NCBI GenBank assembly: GCA_049324695.1
Contig: JBMOMJ010000056.1
Coordinates: forward strand, 62,001 to 126,000
Reading direction: 5' to 3'
Origin: PMG-095 sp049324695
GTDB lineage: Bacteria > Myxococcota_A > Polyangia > Polyangiales > Polyangiaceae
Length of the DNA: 64,000 bases
Positions 20,487-29,512 of the stretch are shown one piece after another. Below the pieces are notes generated by a model. The model was not told the DNA's origin. It was given only the letters and a program-made list of their open reading frames with translations, and did not search any database. The position numbers and the translations under genes were made by a program. Positions within the stretch are counted from its first letter, which is position 1. The number at the start of each line of letters is the position of its first letter.

Positions 20487-21076
20487 GCGCTGGCTCCGTT
20501 CGCAGCGTTGGAGAGCGCCAGCGAGAGCTCCAATGCGCCCTCATTGCCAGCCAAGCTCCCACCGCGCGACGTCGTTACGAGGCGCGCTTCTGGCTGCTCG
20601 GCGCCGCGCGTCGCCAAGCAGGTGTGCAGCAATTCCAGCCGACAAAAGGCGCCGCGCGCTTCCGCATGCTCGAGCAACGCGTCGACCACGCCTTGACCAA
20701 CCGCTTCTTGCAGAGCCAAGCGGTGCCCACAGGCTTGCACCAAACGCGCGACCGTGCCGAGCCCGAGCAAACGTTTGCCCGGCACGTAAGCGACGGTGGC
20801 GTGTCCAACGGCCGGCAACAGATGATGCGGGCACACCACCACCACGGAGATGTTTCGCACCAACACGAGCCCGCTGGTCTCGGCCGCCACGGGCTCCGAG
20901 CCCGCGCGCAACAGCTCGCGCAGATCGATGCGCTCGCCACTCAATAGCTCGTTGGCGAATGCTTCGGCGACGCGCTCGGGAGTGCCGCTGAGCTCGGGTT
21001 TCCCCTCGTCGAATCCGAGCGCACGCAGGAACGCGGCAATGCCCTGTGCCGCCGCCTTCAAATCAGGCGCTCGCAT
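20483..21076 (-). CDS. folE: GTP cyclohydrolase I
   Basis: Converts GTP to 7,8-dihydroneopterin triphosphate, the first step of folate and biopterin synthesis. The 197-residue product has the helical N-terminus ending LSGTPERVAEAFANELLSG, the zinc-binding CPHHLLPAVGHATVAYVP region and a second zinc Cys in ELLHTCLATRG. GLGTVARLVQ is a variant of the family's LGLSKLARLV. Some conserved stretches are altered compared with housekeeping FolE, so a specialised paralogue is possible. It sits between DUF2203 and an SDR gene in one operon, which may make a pterin other than folate. Confidence 0.88.
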   Translation of the reverse strand: MRAPDLKAAAQGIAAFLRALGFDEGKPELSGTPERVAEAFANELLSGERIDLRELLRAGSEPVAAETSGLVLVRNISVVVVCPHHLLPAVGHATVAYVPGKRLLGLGTVARLVQACGHRLALQEAVGQGVVDALLEHAEARGAFCRLELLHTCLATRGAEQPEARLVTTSRGGSLAGNEGALELSLALSNAANGASA

Positions 21077-21091
21077 TGTTCGAGACCTCGC

Positions 21092-21529
21092 TCAGTTCAG
21101 AAGGCTCTTGCGGACGTCGGCGCTCAGCGGACGGCGACCGGGATAACCAGCGTCGAGCTCGTGATAGTAGCCGAGCGAGTCTTCGCCGTAGCGCCAGCAC
21201 AGCCACACGACGCGCCCATCCACCCGGCCATAGAAGTCCACCAGACCGATCTGTGGATCTTTCACGACGCCGCCCAGCTCACGCACCTTGCTCCAGCCAG
21301 CTTCGTAACGGCTCACGCGCCGCCGCAAATCCGCCTTGAGGCGTCGCACTTCCGGCTGATCGCCTTCGGCCAACTCCAACGTGAGCGGCGTATCTCCCTG
21401 CAAGCGTGTGAGCTCGGCCAAGCCTTGCTCGATGTTGCTCTGCTCCCGCAGCTGCTGCGCCACGAACAAGCTCAGGGTCGGAATCAGCGCGTTCACCTCA
21501 GAGATGGTGAACACGCGCGCGCTGTCCAT
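21092..21529 (-). CDS. DUF2203 family protein
   Basis: A 145-residue protein of the DUF2203 family, with the typical start ARVFTISEVNALIPTLSLFV, a helical middle and the conserved WLCWRYGEDSLGYYHELDAG near the end. The function of this family is not known. The ATG at 21529 is chosen because the open frame upstream of it overlaps the MerR gene and adds unlikely sequence. It lies 14 bp downstream of the MerR gene and 15 bp upstream of folE, so it is part of that operon. Confidence 0.8.
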   Translation of the reverse strand: MDSARVFTISEVNALIPTLSLFVAQQLREQSNIEQGLAELTRLQGDTPLTLELAEGDQPEVRRLKADLRRRVSRYEAGWSKVRELGGVVKDPQIGLVDFYGRVDGRVVWLCWRYGEDSLGYYHELDAGYPGRRPLSADVRKSLLN

Positions 21530-21543
21530 CGAGAGCTCGCCGC

Positions 21544-22059
21544 TCAACGCTTGAGATCCCACAGCACGGTCGCTGCCGGCGGCAGAACGCCGGCGTCTTT
21601 CATGGTTCGACATTCTCCGCAGCTCTCCGGGAACAGGTTGTTGTGGGTGCAAGCCCGACAGCGCGTGGCCAATGACCGCGCACTCTCCAATTCAATAGCA
21701 AGCCGTTGCAGGAGCGCCATGCGTTCCTTGATGCGCTCGCCATATTGTTCGAGCACGCCGTCGATTGTCGCCGCAGCGCTCGCGCCTGATTCAGCGCTTC
21801 GCTTCAACGTGAACAGCTGTCTAATTTCTGAAATCGAAAGTCCGGCTAGGCGCAGCTCACCAGCGAGCCTCAGCTTCTCGAGCTCAGTTTCTGGAAACAT
21901 GCGATGCGCGCCCTCAGCGCGCTCACTCGGTTGAAGCAGCCCTGCCTCTTCGTAGAACCTCACGGTGCGCAGTGTGTTTCGCGTCCTGCGCGCCATCTCT
22001 CCGGTGGTCAACAAACCACCGCGTTGAAGTGAGCTTTCTGCTTCCCTGACGTCAGACAA
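21544..22059 (-). CDS. MerR-family regulator with C-terminal cysteine cluster
   Basis: A 171-residue regulator. The MerR winged helix-turn-helix is at about 15-85: LLTTGEMARRTRNTLRTVRF then YEEAGLLQPSERAEGAHRMF. A long dimerisation helix follows, and the C-terminus has CRACTHNNLFPESCGEC, that is CxxC, then CxxC eleven residues on, which could hold a metal or a disulphide. It is the first gene of a four-gene run with DUF2203, folE and an SDR gene, so it is likely to control that operon. The ligand is unknown. Confidence 0.82.
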   Translation of the reverse strand: MSDVREAESSLQRGGLLTTGEMARRTRNTLRTVRFYEEAGLLQPSERAEGAHRMFPETELEKLRLAGELRLAGLSISEIRQLFTLKRSAESGASAAATIDGVLEQYGERIKERMALLQRLAIELESARSLATRCRACTHNNLFPESCGECRTMKDAGVLPPAATVLWDLKR

Positions 22060-22342
22060 GCGGATGGAGCTTAGGAAGCGGATCCCGATCGGTCAAGGCG
22101 ACGCCGGTAATTCTCCATCCGTGAGGGCCGCATGTGTGTGCACGTCCGAAATAGGCACTTCACGCGGGCTACACTAATGCGCTCGGCGTGTCAGAATGTC
22201 GCCAGGGCGGTGTCGCAGTGTCGATCGCTGCGAGAAATCACGTGACTGAGCAGAGTTCGGGATTCATGCTCAATTGCTCGGCAGGGCGAGAATCACGGTT
22301 TCACGGCGTTTGCCGTGTGAATGATCGGCTAGTCCGCGAGTG

Positions 22343-23206
22343 TTATCCCGTGGGCCAAAAGATGATTCCAACTTTGGTCAGAAAAAAGTCGGCGATCAAG
22401 ATCGTGATGGAAATGGCGACGACCGTGCGAGTCGTGCTGTTGCCTACACCCGCTGTGCCGCCGGTGGTGGTCATTCCGAAGTGACAGCCAACCAGCGCGA
22501 TGATGGCGCCAAAGAACGGTGTCTTCAGCATGCCGCTAATGAAATCGGCGAGCGAGACCGCGCTCAGCGCCGTGCGTAAGAAGAAGGCTGACGGAATGTC
22601 GAACTGAACGTCGGTGATCAACATTGCGCCGGTGAAGCCCAACACCAACGCAAACGCGCCGAGCATCGGCATCACGATCACCGACGCAACCAAACGCGGC
22701 CACACCAGCTTCTTCAAAGGATCCGCGCCGAGCGCGCGGACAGCATCGATTTGCTCGGTCACCGACATTGCGCCGACCTCAGCCGCCATGCCCGAGCCGA
22801 TGCGGCCACCCACGATCACTGCCGTCAACGTGGGTGCGAGCTCGCGCGCAAACGACAACGCGATCACACGGCCGGTGTACTCCATGCCGCCGAACTTGCG
22901 CAGACCGAACGCGAACTGCGTTGCCATCACCATGCCGATGAACACGCTCGTGACGGTCACGATGCCGACCGACGCGACACCGAGCCCTTCCAATTGCGTC
23001 AAGATGGCCTTCCACTCGAAGGGGCGGCGAAAGCCCGCTCGCAGTGTGCGCACAGTCATTTCGGCGATTACGCCCAAATGTGAAAAGAACGCGATGCCAT
23101 CGTCGACGCGACGCGCGAACCAACTTTGCGGCGGCGGCGGAGCCAAGCTGGTGCGGCTCGGCCTTGCGTCGGATCCGTCGCTGGCGTTGGGCGAACTAAT
23201 CGTCAT
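22343..23206 (-). CDS. MlaE-family lipid ABC transporter permease
   Basis: The inner-membrane permease of an Mla-type phospholipid transport system. The 287-residue product (start at 23206, with GGAGG 8-9 nt upstream) has a Pro/Ser-rich N-terminus and then MlaE features: MVMATQFAFGLRKFGGMEYT, the conserved ELAPTLTAVIVGGRIGSGMA, AEVGAMSVTEQIDAVRALG, and late helices ending FFLTKVGIIFWP. The ATPase (MlaF) and MCE protein (MlaD) are not adjacent, so it is an orphan here. A small lipoprotein-like gene lies directly upstream in the same direction. Confidence 0.88.
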   Translation of the reverse strand: MTISSPNASDGSDARPSRTSLAPPPPQSWFARRVDDGIAFFSHLGVIAEMTVRTLRAGFRRPFEWKAILTQLEGLGVASVGIVTVTSVFIGMVMATQFAFGLRKFGGMEYTGRVIALSFARELAPTLTAVIVGGRIGSGMAAEVGAMSVTEQIDAVRALGADPLKKLVWPRLVASVIVMPMLGAFALVLGFTGAMLITDVQFDIPSAFFLRTALSAVSLADFISGMLKTPFFGAIIALVGCHFGMTTTGGTAGVGNSTTRTVVAISITILIADFFLTKVGIIFWPTG

Positions 23207-23220
23207 TTGCGGGCCTCCGC

Positions 23221-23730
23221 TTAGATGTTCGTGGAGAAGCCTGTCACGAACGCCTCGAATTGCTCCACGCTGGCGCGCGGCGCGGACTCCGCGCCAATCC
23301 ACATGAAATCGTAAACGCAGCCGTCCTTCTTCAGCACGTACACCACGAACGTCTTCGGTACGCCGTCGAGGTGCGCGCCGAGCTCGGTGCGTAACGCGCC
23401 GCGACCGTCGATCTGGAGCTCTTCTTGTTTCAGAATTTTGCGTTGTGTGAAGTTCAGAAACAGGTGATGCGTGAGCGCTGCGAGCGGAACGTCATCACCA
23501 TCGACTCCACAGCGCCCATTGACGGCTACGGTTGCGCCGCTCGGATCGTCGCGAAACGCGAGCGCCGCGCCTTCGACCTCGATGCTGCGCCAGGTGCGCG
23601 GCACGGGGCCGACGCGAAACGCGATTTCGCTGCTGCGGTAGACCCGACCATCGAAGCTGGGTCCGCCGCAGCTCGGCGTCATGGCAAGAGCCCAGGCCAG
23701 GAGACCGAGCACACGAAATCGAAGCTGCAT
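23221..23730 (-). CDS. Small exported protein, probable lipoprotein
   Basis: A 169-residue protein. From the ATG at 23730 it has a signal peptide (LGLLAWALAMTPSC) with Cys at a possible but imperfect lipobox. The mature part is beta-rich (IAFRVGPVPRTWRSIEVEGA, FVVYVLKKDGCVYDFMWIGA) and ends in a short helix. No family was recognised. It is 14 bp upstream of the MlaE permease gene, so it may be part of the same envelope lipid system; that link is inferred from position only. Confidence 0.65.
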   Translation of the reverse strand: MQLRFRVLGLLAWALAMTPSCGGPSFDGRVYRSSEIAFRVGPVPRTWRSIEVEGAALAFRDDPSGATVAVNGRCGVDGDDVPLAALTHHLFLNFTQRKILKQEELQIDGRGALRTELGAHLDGVPKTFVVYVLKKDGCVYDFMWIGAESAPRASVEQFEAFVTGFSTNI

Positions 23731-23849
23731 AGTCGCCGCGACGTTAGCACGCCCGCTTGCCACGGCAGGAAATGCTGAGCGTGGCAAGCGCGCACTGGGC
23801 CGGCCCTGCTCGCGAGCTGCGGGAGCGGGTGCTACCCTCGGCGAAGCTC

Positions 23850-24602
23850 ATGCTTCCGATTGGGGACCAAAATCCAACGCGGTCTTTCCCGATCGTGAAC
23901 TACGTCCTGATCGTGCTGAACGTAGTCGTCTTCGTTTGGCAGTACCTTTTGATCGCTGCAGGGGGCGAGGCGGCGCTCACGCCGGACCTCGCGCTGATTC
24001 CAGCAAGGTTCACCCAAAGTCCCCTGGCGGAGGCCGGCAGCGTCTTCACGAGCATGTTCATGCACGGCGGTTGGGGGCACCTCGCCGGGAACATGCTCTA
24101 CCTTTGGATTTTCGGGGACAACGTGGAGGACGCCATGGGTCACCTCCGCTACATCCTCTTCTATTTGATGTGCGGAGTGCTCGCGGCGCTGGCGCAAGTC
24201 GCGATGGATCCGATCAGCACCATCCCGATGGTCGGAGCTTCGGGGGCGATCGCAGGCGCGCTCGGCGGTTATTTGGTGTTGTATCCGCGCGCGCCAGTTA
24301 CGCTGCTGAACCCGGTGTTGCCGCTGTGGTTGTTCTTGGGTTTGTTCATCACGGTGCCTGCCTGGCTCGCCATCAGCGTGTGGTTCTTGCCGAATATCTG
24401 GAATGCGCTCTTGCAGCAGAGCAGCGACAGCGGCATCGCGTTTTTCGCGCACATCGGCGGTTTTGTCGCAGGCATGTTGCTGGTGCGTGGCGCGGTGAAG
24501 GGTCGACGTCGCATCGATAAGGGCCGCTGGACGGGCTGGAGGCCGCCACCTCGCGCGCAACGCCCTTCCTGGTCGGCGAATACGTCGCGATCATGGTACT
24601 GA
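23850..24602 (+). CDS. Rhomboid family intramembrane serine protease
   Basis: A six-helix membrane protease of 250 residues. The first helix follows MLPIGDQNPTRSFP. The conserved MFMHGGWGHLAGNMLYLWIF spans helix 2. The catalytic serine is in GASGAIAG and the catalytic histidine in AHIGGFVAGM, with the intervening helices in the usual order. The ATG at 23850 is preferred over 23757, whose extra 31 residues look noncoding. The gene diverges from the small lipoprotein gene and lies 13 bp upstream of cysS. Substrates are unknown. Confidence 0.9.
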   Translation: MLPIGDQNPTRSFPIVNYVLIVLNVVVFVWQYLLIAAGGEAALTPDLALIPARFTQSPLAEAGSVFTSMFMHGGWGHLAGNMLYLWIFGDNVEDAMGHLRYILFYLMCGVLAALAQVAMDPISTIPMVGASGAIAGALGGYLVLYPRAPVTLLNPVLPLWLFLGLFITVPAWLAISVWFLPNIWNALLQQSSDSGIAFFAHIGGFVAGMLLVRGAVKGRRRIDKGRWTGWRPPPRAQRPSWSANTSRSWY

Positions 24603-24615
24603 TCGCTCGGATTCA

Positions 24616-26154
24616 ATGGCCCTTCGCCTTTACAACACGCTGACGCGCAACACGGAAGAACTCAGTCCCCAGGCGGGAAAGGTCAAAATCTACTGTTGCG
24701 GACCGACGACCTACGATGTGCCGCACGCCGGGCACGCGCGCGCTGCGTTGGCGCCGGACGTGTTGGTGCGGCGGTTGCGCGACTTGGGGCTGGAAGTCAC
24801 CTACGTGCGCAACATCACGGACGTAGACGACAAGATTCTCGCGCGCTCCGCACAGAACGGGGAAGAACCGCTGGCGCTTTCGAACCGAATGGCGCTGATC
24901 TACCAAAAGCAAATGGCGGAAGTCGGCTGTGAGCCGCCGACGCACGAGCCGCGCGTGAGCGAAAACATTTCGCAAATCTGCGATTTGGTACAGCGCCTGA
25001 TCGCGAACGAGAGTGCGTACGTCGTCGAGTTGCCGGGCGGCAAACGCGACGTGTACTTCGCCGTGCGCAAGTTCGAGGGTTACGGCAAGCTGTCGCGCCG
25101 GCGCATCGATGAGCTGATGGTGGGAGCGCGCGTCGCGGAAGGCGAAAGCAAGCGCGACCCGCTGGATTTTGCGCTGTGGAAAGGCGCTGCTGCCGAGGAT
25201 TGGGGTTGGGATAGCCCGTGGGGCCGCGGCCGTCCCGGCTGGCACATCGAGTGTTCGGCCATGAGCGAGCGCTTCCTCGGTCACGGCTTCGACGTGCACT
25301 GCGGCGGCATGGATTTGATCTTTCCGCATCACGAAAACGAAATTGCGCAAAGTGAAGCGGCTTGTCCCGATGCCGGACCGTTTGCGCGCATCTGGATGCA
25401 CAACGGTTTCGTGAACGTCGATAAAGAGAAGATGAGCAAGTCGCTCGGCAACTTCGTCACCGTGAACGACGTGCTGGTGCGCAACGATCCCGAGGCGTTT
25501 CGCTGGTTCTTGTTGTCGGCGCACTACCGTGGGCCAATTCAGTTCGACAGCGAAAAGCTCAGCGACGGTCGCGTGGTGTTTCCCGGTGTGGACGAGGCCG
25601 AACGTCGCGTCGACCAAATGTTCGCGGCGCTGGCGCGCTTGCGCGCGCTCACGGCAAATCCTGCGGAGGCACCCAAGAAGCCGATCGCCGAGCTTTCCAG
25701 TTACGCGACGCAGGTAGAGAAGGCGACGCAAGCGGCGTGCGCCGCGCTCGACGACGATCTGAATACGCCGGTTGCGCTCGCGTCGTTGGGCGAGCTTGCC
25801 GGGGTCGCGAACGAGCTCGCCGATCTCGCGCACAAGCGACGCAAGGACGCGGTGTTCGCCAAAGCCGCTTCGTTGCTCGCGCGCGAGGTGGAGCGTGGCA
25901 TGTTGCGTGTCGCCGCTTTGCTCGGTGTATTGCGCACGAGTCCCGAAGAGTATCGGGCGCGAACGCGCGCTCGGCGCCTCACGCTGCGTGGCCTGAGCGA
26001 AGACGCCGTGACCGCGCGGGTCAACGCGCGCGCGATGGCGCGGCTAAACAAGGATTTCGCCGAGGGCGATCGCATTCGCGACGAGCTCGCGGCGCTCGGT
26101 GTCGCCCTGCGCGATGCGGCCGACGGCGGCACCGAGTGGACCGTCGAGCAGTAA
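24616..26154 (+). CDS. cysS: Cysteinyl-tRNA synthetase
   Basis: Charges tRNA-Cys. The 512-residue class I synthetase has the zinc cysteine in YCCGPTTYD near 26-34, a HIGH motif in the form HAGH (37-40), the zinc ligands WHIECSAMS and FPHHENE, and KMSKS at 272-276. The length is slightly above the usual 460-480 residues because of a C-terminal part that is rich in Arg and Ala. The gene follows the rhomboid protease closely on the same strand. Confidence 0.96.
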   Translation: MALRLYNTLTRNTEELSPQAGKVKIYCCGPTTYDVPHAGHARAALAPDVLVRRLRDLGLEVTYVRNITDVDDKILARSAQNGEEPLALSNRMALIYQKQMAEVGCEPPTHEPRVSENISQICDLVQRLIANESAYVVELPGGKRDVYFAVRKFEGYGKLSRRRIDELMVGARVAEGESKRDPLDFALWKGAAAEDWGWDSPWGRGRPGWHIECSAMSERFLGHGFDVHCGGMDLIFPHHENEIAQSEAACPDAGPFARIWMHNGFVNVDKEKMSKSLGNFVTVNDVLVRNDPEAFRWFLLSAHYRGPIQFDSEKLSDGRVVFPGVDEAERRVDQMFAALARLRALTANPAEAPKKPIAELSSYATQVEKATQAACAALDDDLNTPVALASLGELAGVANELADLAHKRRKDAVFAKAASLLAREVERGMLRVAALLGVLRTSPEEYRARTRARRLTLRGLSEDAVTARVNARAMARLNKDFAEGDRIRDELAALGVALRDAADGGTEWTVEQ

Positions 26155-26166
26155 CCGGCGAGCGCT

Positions 26167-26904
26167 TCAAACGCCGATGAACAGGCGGTGCGCGAAGTTT
26201 CGCTCGAGCTTTGCGCGCAGCACTTTGTCGGCTGCCGTCTCGATGTCGTACTCGATGCGCTTGAACTCGAAGCGCTTTCGCGTCGTGTCGTACACCGTAA
26301 AGCTCGCGCGGTTGTCGTAGTCGCGCGGCTGTCCCACCGAGCCCACGCTCACGATGTACTTGCGATCGGGCGCTAGGTCGAAGTCGATCGGGGGCAGCTC
26401 TTCCACGGAGTTTGGCGTGAGCGCGAACACCTTGCACAGGTGCGAGTGACCAATCAGCGTGATTTGGCCGAGTTGCTCGTAGATGGGCAAGCACTCACGC
26501 GCTTGCTCCGGCGCGAAGATGTACTCGAACTCCTCGAGCCGCACCGGCGAGCCGTGGCAGAGCTGCACCCCCAAATCATCCAGCTTGATCTGGTAGGGCA
26601 AGCCCTTGAGCCAGGCCATGTTCTCGGCTGACAACAACTGGGCGTGCAGGTCGAGCGCGTGCCGCGCAGCCTCGTAGTAGTACGAGTAGTCCATGCGCCC
26701 GGCGACCGCCGCATCGTGGTTGCCGAGGATGGTGGCGACCACCAAGTCTCGGATCAGATCCGAGCACTCGTTGGGAGAGCCGCCATAACCAACCGTGTCG
26801 CCCAGACAATAGTACTGGTCGACGTTTTCTGATTTGTACGCCTCAATGACGGCGCTCAGCGCCTCGTAGTTGGCGTGGATGTCGCTGAGGATTCCGAGGC
26901 GCAT
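26167..26904 (-). CDS. Calcineurin-like metallophosphoesterase
   Basis: A two-metal phosphoesterase of 245 residues. The metal ligands are in the expected order: ILSDIHAN (D-x-H) near 5-12, LGDTVGYG (GD) near 35, LGNHD near 59-63, and HSHLC late in the domain. This layout matches the YfcE/MJ0936-type small phosphodiesterases. The ATG at 26904 starts directly before MRLGILSD, so the extra 20 upstream residues are not needed. It is convergent with cysS, with stops 13 bp apart. Substrate unknown. Confidence 0.85.
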   Translation of the reverse strand: MRLGILSDIHANYEALSAVIEAYKSENVDQYYCLGDTVGYGGSPNECSDLIRDLVVATILGNHDAAVAGRMDYSYYYEAARHALDLHAQLLSAENMAWLKGLPYQIKLDDLGVQLCHGSPVRLEEFEYIFAPEQARECLPIYEQLGQITLIGHSHLCKVFALTPNSVEELPPIDFDLAPDRKYIVSVGSVGQPRDYDNRASFTVYDTTRKRFEFKRIEYDIETAADKVLRAKLERNFAHRLFIGV

Positions 26905-27216
26905 GCCGTAACGGCCGAGGATAACACGCGCGCAGGGCGCCGACTCCCGAGCCTTTCTCCACAATTCACGAGCTCGGCCTCCCCGCGCAAGCCCTTCTCG
27001 ACGCTCCCGGCAAATTCCCTAAGGCTCTAGGCCCAGAGCGCGTCGGGAGCATTGTCGGCCACGCGGCTGCTTCCGCGAGTTTTTTCGCATTTTGTTGCGG
27101 ATTGGGCGGAGTGCGTCGCCTTCGGGGGCAGCCGCCTCTCGCCCTTCGTCCCGGGCAGGGACGCTGGCCGCCGGGCCCGCGCGGGCACCGTGCTCAGGGC
27201 TCAGTAGACTCCGACC

Positions 27217-27795
27217 GTGTCGATCACACCGCCGCCTGCCGCCGTCGAAGAGCTGACCCTGACTTGCCTCGAGTACGTGAAGCGCGCGCTCGGTGTGGCG
27301 CTCGACTTCAGTCCAGAGACACTGCCGCTCCTCGATCATTACGCGACGATTGCGCGCGCAGAGATCGAAGCGAACCCGGCGCTCGCCGCCATCATCGCAC
27401 CGGCGGTTGGCGCCTACTTTGGTGAAGTAGTGCGCGCGCGTCTCGATGGCTTCTGGCGTGTGCCCTCACAGAACTTTCACGACTGGTCCGTGTGTTCGCG
27501 CGTCACCTATCTCGCCGTCAATCCGATCGGCGTTGCGTACGATGCGATTTACGGCAACACCGAGCACGATGGGCCGCGCTCAGCATTGCGTATCGCTCCC
27601 GAAGATCGCGAGTACCTGGATCGCCGCCTGGCCACGTTGCCGCCCGTTCCAGAAGACGAATTTTACCTGTTCAGCACGCGCTTCGAGGTACTCGAGGTAG
27701 CGACCGAAGCGCTCGCCGCGAAGATGGAAGAAGAAGGCTACGGCGGTACCGAGTATTCCCCCGACGACTACGGTGTCGACTACGGTATGAACTAA
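27217..27795 (+). CDS. Hypothetical protein
   Basis: A 192-residue soluble protein with no recognised domain. It starts with GTG. The N-terminal half is helical (LTCLEYVKRALGVALDFSPE, APAVGAYFGEVVRARLDGFW) and contains a short Trp-containing core (VPSQNFHDWSVCSRVTYLAV). The C-terminus is acidic and Tyr/Gly-rich (YGGTEYSPDDYGVDYGMN). Codon use is like its neighbours, so it is probably a real gene. Its stop overlaps the convergent lipoprotein gene by 4 bp. The 250 bp upstream hold no other gene. Confidence 0.6.
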   Translation: MSITPPPAAVEELTLTCLEYVKRALGVALDFSPETLPLLDHYATIARAEIEANPALAAIIAPAVGAYFGEVVRARLDGFWRVPSQNFHDWSVCSRVTYLAVNPIGVAYDAIYGNTEHDGPRSALRIAPEDREYLDRRLATLPPVPEDEFYLFSTRFEVLEVATEALAAKMEEEGYGGTEYSPDDYGVDYGMN

Positions 27796-29072
27796 GGATC
27801 TTCTCCTACCGCCACGCGCGCGGGGAGCTCGACGATGCGGAGTGGGGTGGCGTCGTCTCCCAGGAAGTCGAGGGTAACCAGCGCGTACTTGCCGGGTAGC
27901 AAGCTGTCGATGCGGAGCTCGCTGCGTGGAGCGAGGCGCGCGATGCCGAGGCCGTCGAGCAGCAAGTAGCGCAGCGAATCGCCGCGATTTTGCACAATGA
28001 GGCCTTCCTTCGGCGCTGCGGCTTCTGCTTTTTCGGAGCGCGCCAGACCGCGCAGGCGGAGCTCGCGCAGGCGCTCCGCGTTGAGAACGAGCGCCGAGGG
28101 ACTGCTCGGCAGCTCGAGCGCCGCGAAACGAGCGCTGCTCGGCGGCGTCTGCAGTGAGCTCGCGTCCAACATCAAATGATCGCGCTCGACGCGCACGGTT
28201 TCGATCACGATGTGACCGCCACCGCGTGAAAACAACTCTGCCTTGAGCGGCACGTACGCGCGCTCGCATGCGGCGTTGAGCGGCTGGGCTGCCACGAGCT
28301 CGCTCAACAGGCGGCAGAGCAGCTTGCCGGCTGCGGCGGCATTGGGCAAAAAGGCTTGTTCGAGCAGCAGGCGGCCGAGGGGCGTCGATAGCTCGATGCG
28401 CTCGGTGCTGAGACCGAGTACGTTGCTGGAGCCTTCCGTCAAGAGCTTGGGTTTGCTGAGTGGCACGGCGTCGATGCGGTTCTCGCTGAGCGCTGCGCGC
28501 AAGGTTCCGACAGGCAGCACCGAGTACACGCTGGCCGAGTCCCAGGTGACCACGTGCCCCAAGCGATCCAAGCGCGAGCGCAGCTCAGTGCCACGTGGCC
28601 ACACGAACGAATCCGAGTTCAAGCGTGCGCGCATGCGGCCACCCTGCGAGAGCTCCACTTGCAGCTCGAAGGCAAGCGCTTCGCGCAAACGTTGGGAGGC
28701 TTCTCCGTTGGTCTCGGGCAAACGCGGAAACGGCGGCAAATCTAGCCAGCGCATGCGCAAGGTGAGGCGCACGCCGCTCGCATCGCGTGGCGCCAGATCC
28801 GCGTCGAGCGCGCTGTCTCCGCGCAAGAAGCGCGTGGTCACGACGCCGGCGTCGGCGCCAGCATCGGCGCTCACACCGGCGTCGCTGGCGGGCTGCTTCG
28901 TTTCCGGTTCGACTTCGCTGGCGAGGGGCGCCGGCAAGATGCTGGCGTTGGGGCTCGGCTCCGTCGCTTGCGGTTGTTCACTGGGGGTGCGCCGCGCTTC
29001 GTCGCAGCTGGTAAATGCCCACGCGCCGAGGGCGGCGAGTGCAAGCACAGTGAGCCAGAGCGATCGATTCAT
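27792..29072 (-). CDS. Lipoprotein of unknown function
   Basis: A 426-residue exported protein. A signal peptide ends with FTSC, giving a lipobox-like site near residue 23. A low-complexity Glu/Pro/Ala/Asp linker follows to about 75 (AGVSADAGADAGV), then an apparently globular beta-rich body with LRMRWLDLPPFPRLPE early and a C-terminal part ending VALVTLDF-like strands and LPARVAVGEDP. No family was recognised. Its ATG overlaps the rimI stop by 4 bp, which places it at the end of the chemosensory operon. Confidence 0.7.
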   Translation of the reverse strand: MNRSLWLTVLALAALGAWAFTSCDEARRTPSEQPQATEPSPNASILPAPLASEVEPETKQPASDAGVSADAGADAGVVTTRFLRGDSALDADLAPRDASGVRLTLRMRWLDLPPFPRLPETNGEASQRLREALAFELQVELSQGGRMRARLNSDSFVWPRGTELRSRLDRLGHVVTWDSASVYSVLPVGTLRAALSENRIDAVPLSKPKLLTEGSSNVLGLSTERIELSTPLGRLLLEQAFLPNAAAAGKLLCRLLSELVAAQPLNAACERAYVPLKAELFSRGGGHIVIETVRVERDHLMLDASSLQTPPSSARFAALELPSSPSALVLNAERLRELRLRGLARSEKAEAAAPKEGLIVQNRGDSLRYLLLDGLGIARLAPRSELRIDSLLPGKYALVTLDFLGDDATPLRIVELPARVAVGEDP

Positions 29073-29512
29073 GGATCAGCGGGCGACAGCGCACGTCGCA
29101 TCAAAACGGCGTCTTCACCATCGGCGTAGTACTTTTCGCGTTCACCCACCACCACGAAGCCCAGGCTCTCGTAGAGACCACGCGCCGGCTGGTTGTCGCG
29201 CCGCACTTCGAGCAGCGCCAGTCGGAACGGTCCGCGCGCGGCTTGCTCCAAAATCTCCCTCAGCAGAGCACGCCCGAGGCCCTGCCGTCGCGCCGCTGCA
29301 GCAACCAGGACATCGATGATGTGGATCTCATCTGCGACTTCCCAGGTGAGCGCCACTCCCAAAATTTGGGTGTCGCGGCGGGCCACCCAAACGCGCGCGT
29401 AACGTCGCGCGAGCTCCATGTCCACGTCGAATGGATCGGCATTGGCGGCGACTAGCTCGCGCACGGCGGTCGCGTCGTCATCGCGAGCGAGTGAAACTTC
29501 GATTGCCGTCAT
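29069..29512 (-). CDS. rimI: Ribosomal protein alanine N-acetyltransferase RimI-like (GNAT)
   Basis: A GNAT acetyltransferase of 147 residues. The acetyl-CoA loop RRQGLGRALL is near 90, and the C-terminal LLEVRRDNQPARGLYESLGF is the RimI signature; the family acetylates the N-terminus of ribosomal protein S18. The ATG at 29512 overlaps the cheA-like stop, and the frame's upstream ATG at 29524 lies inside that gene. RimI is usually found beside tsaB and tsaD, so its place between a CheA-like kinase and a lipoprotein gene is unusual, and another substrate is possible. Confidence 0.82.
   Translation of the reverse strand: MTAIEVSLARDDDATAVRELVAANADPFDVDMELARRYARVWVARRDTQILGVALTWEVADEIHIIDVLVAAAARRQGLGRALLREILEQAARGPFRLALLEVRRDNQPARGLYESLGFVVVGEREKYYADGEDAVLMRRALSPADP

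Noticed and set aside
19788..21076. Complete tetrahydrobiopterin pathway
   Set aside because: The 6-pyruvoyl-tetrahydropterin synthase step is missing, so a full pathway cannot be claimed.
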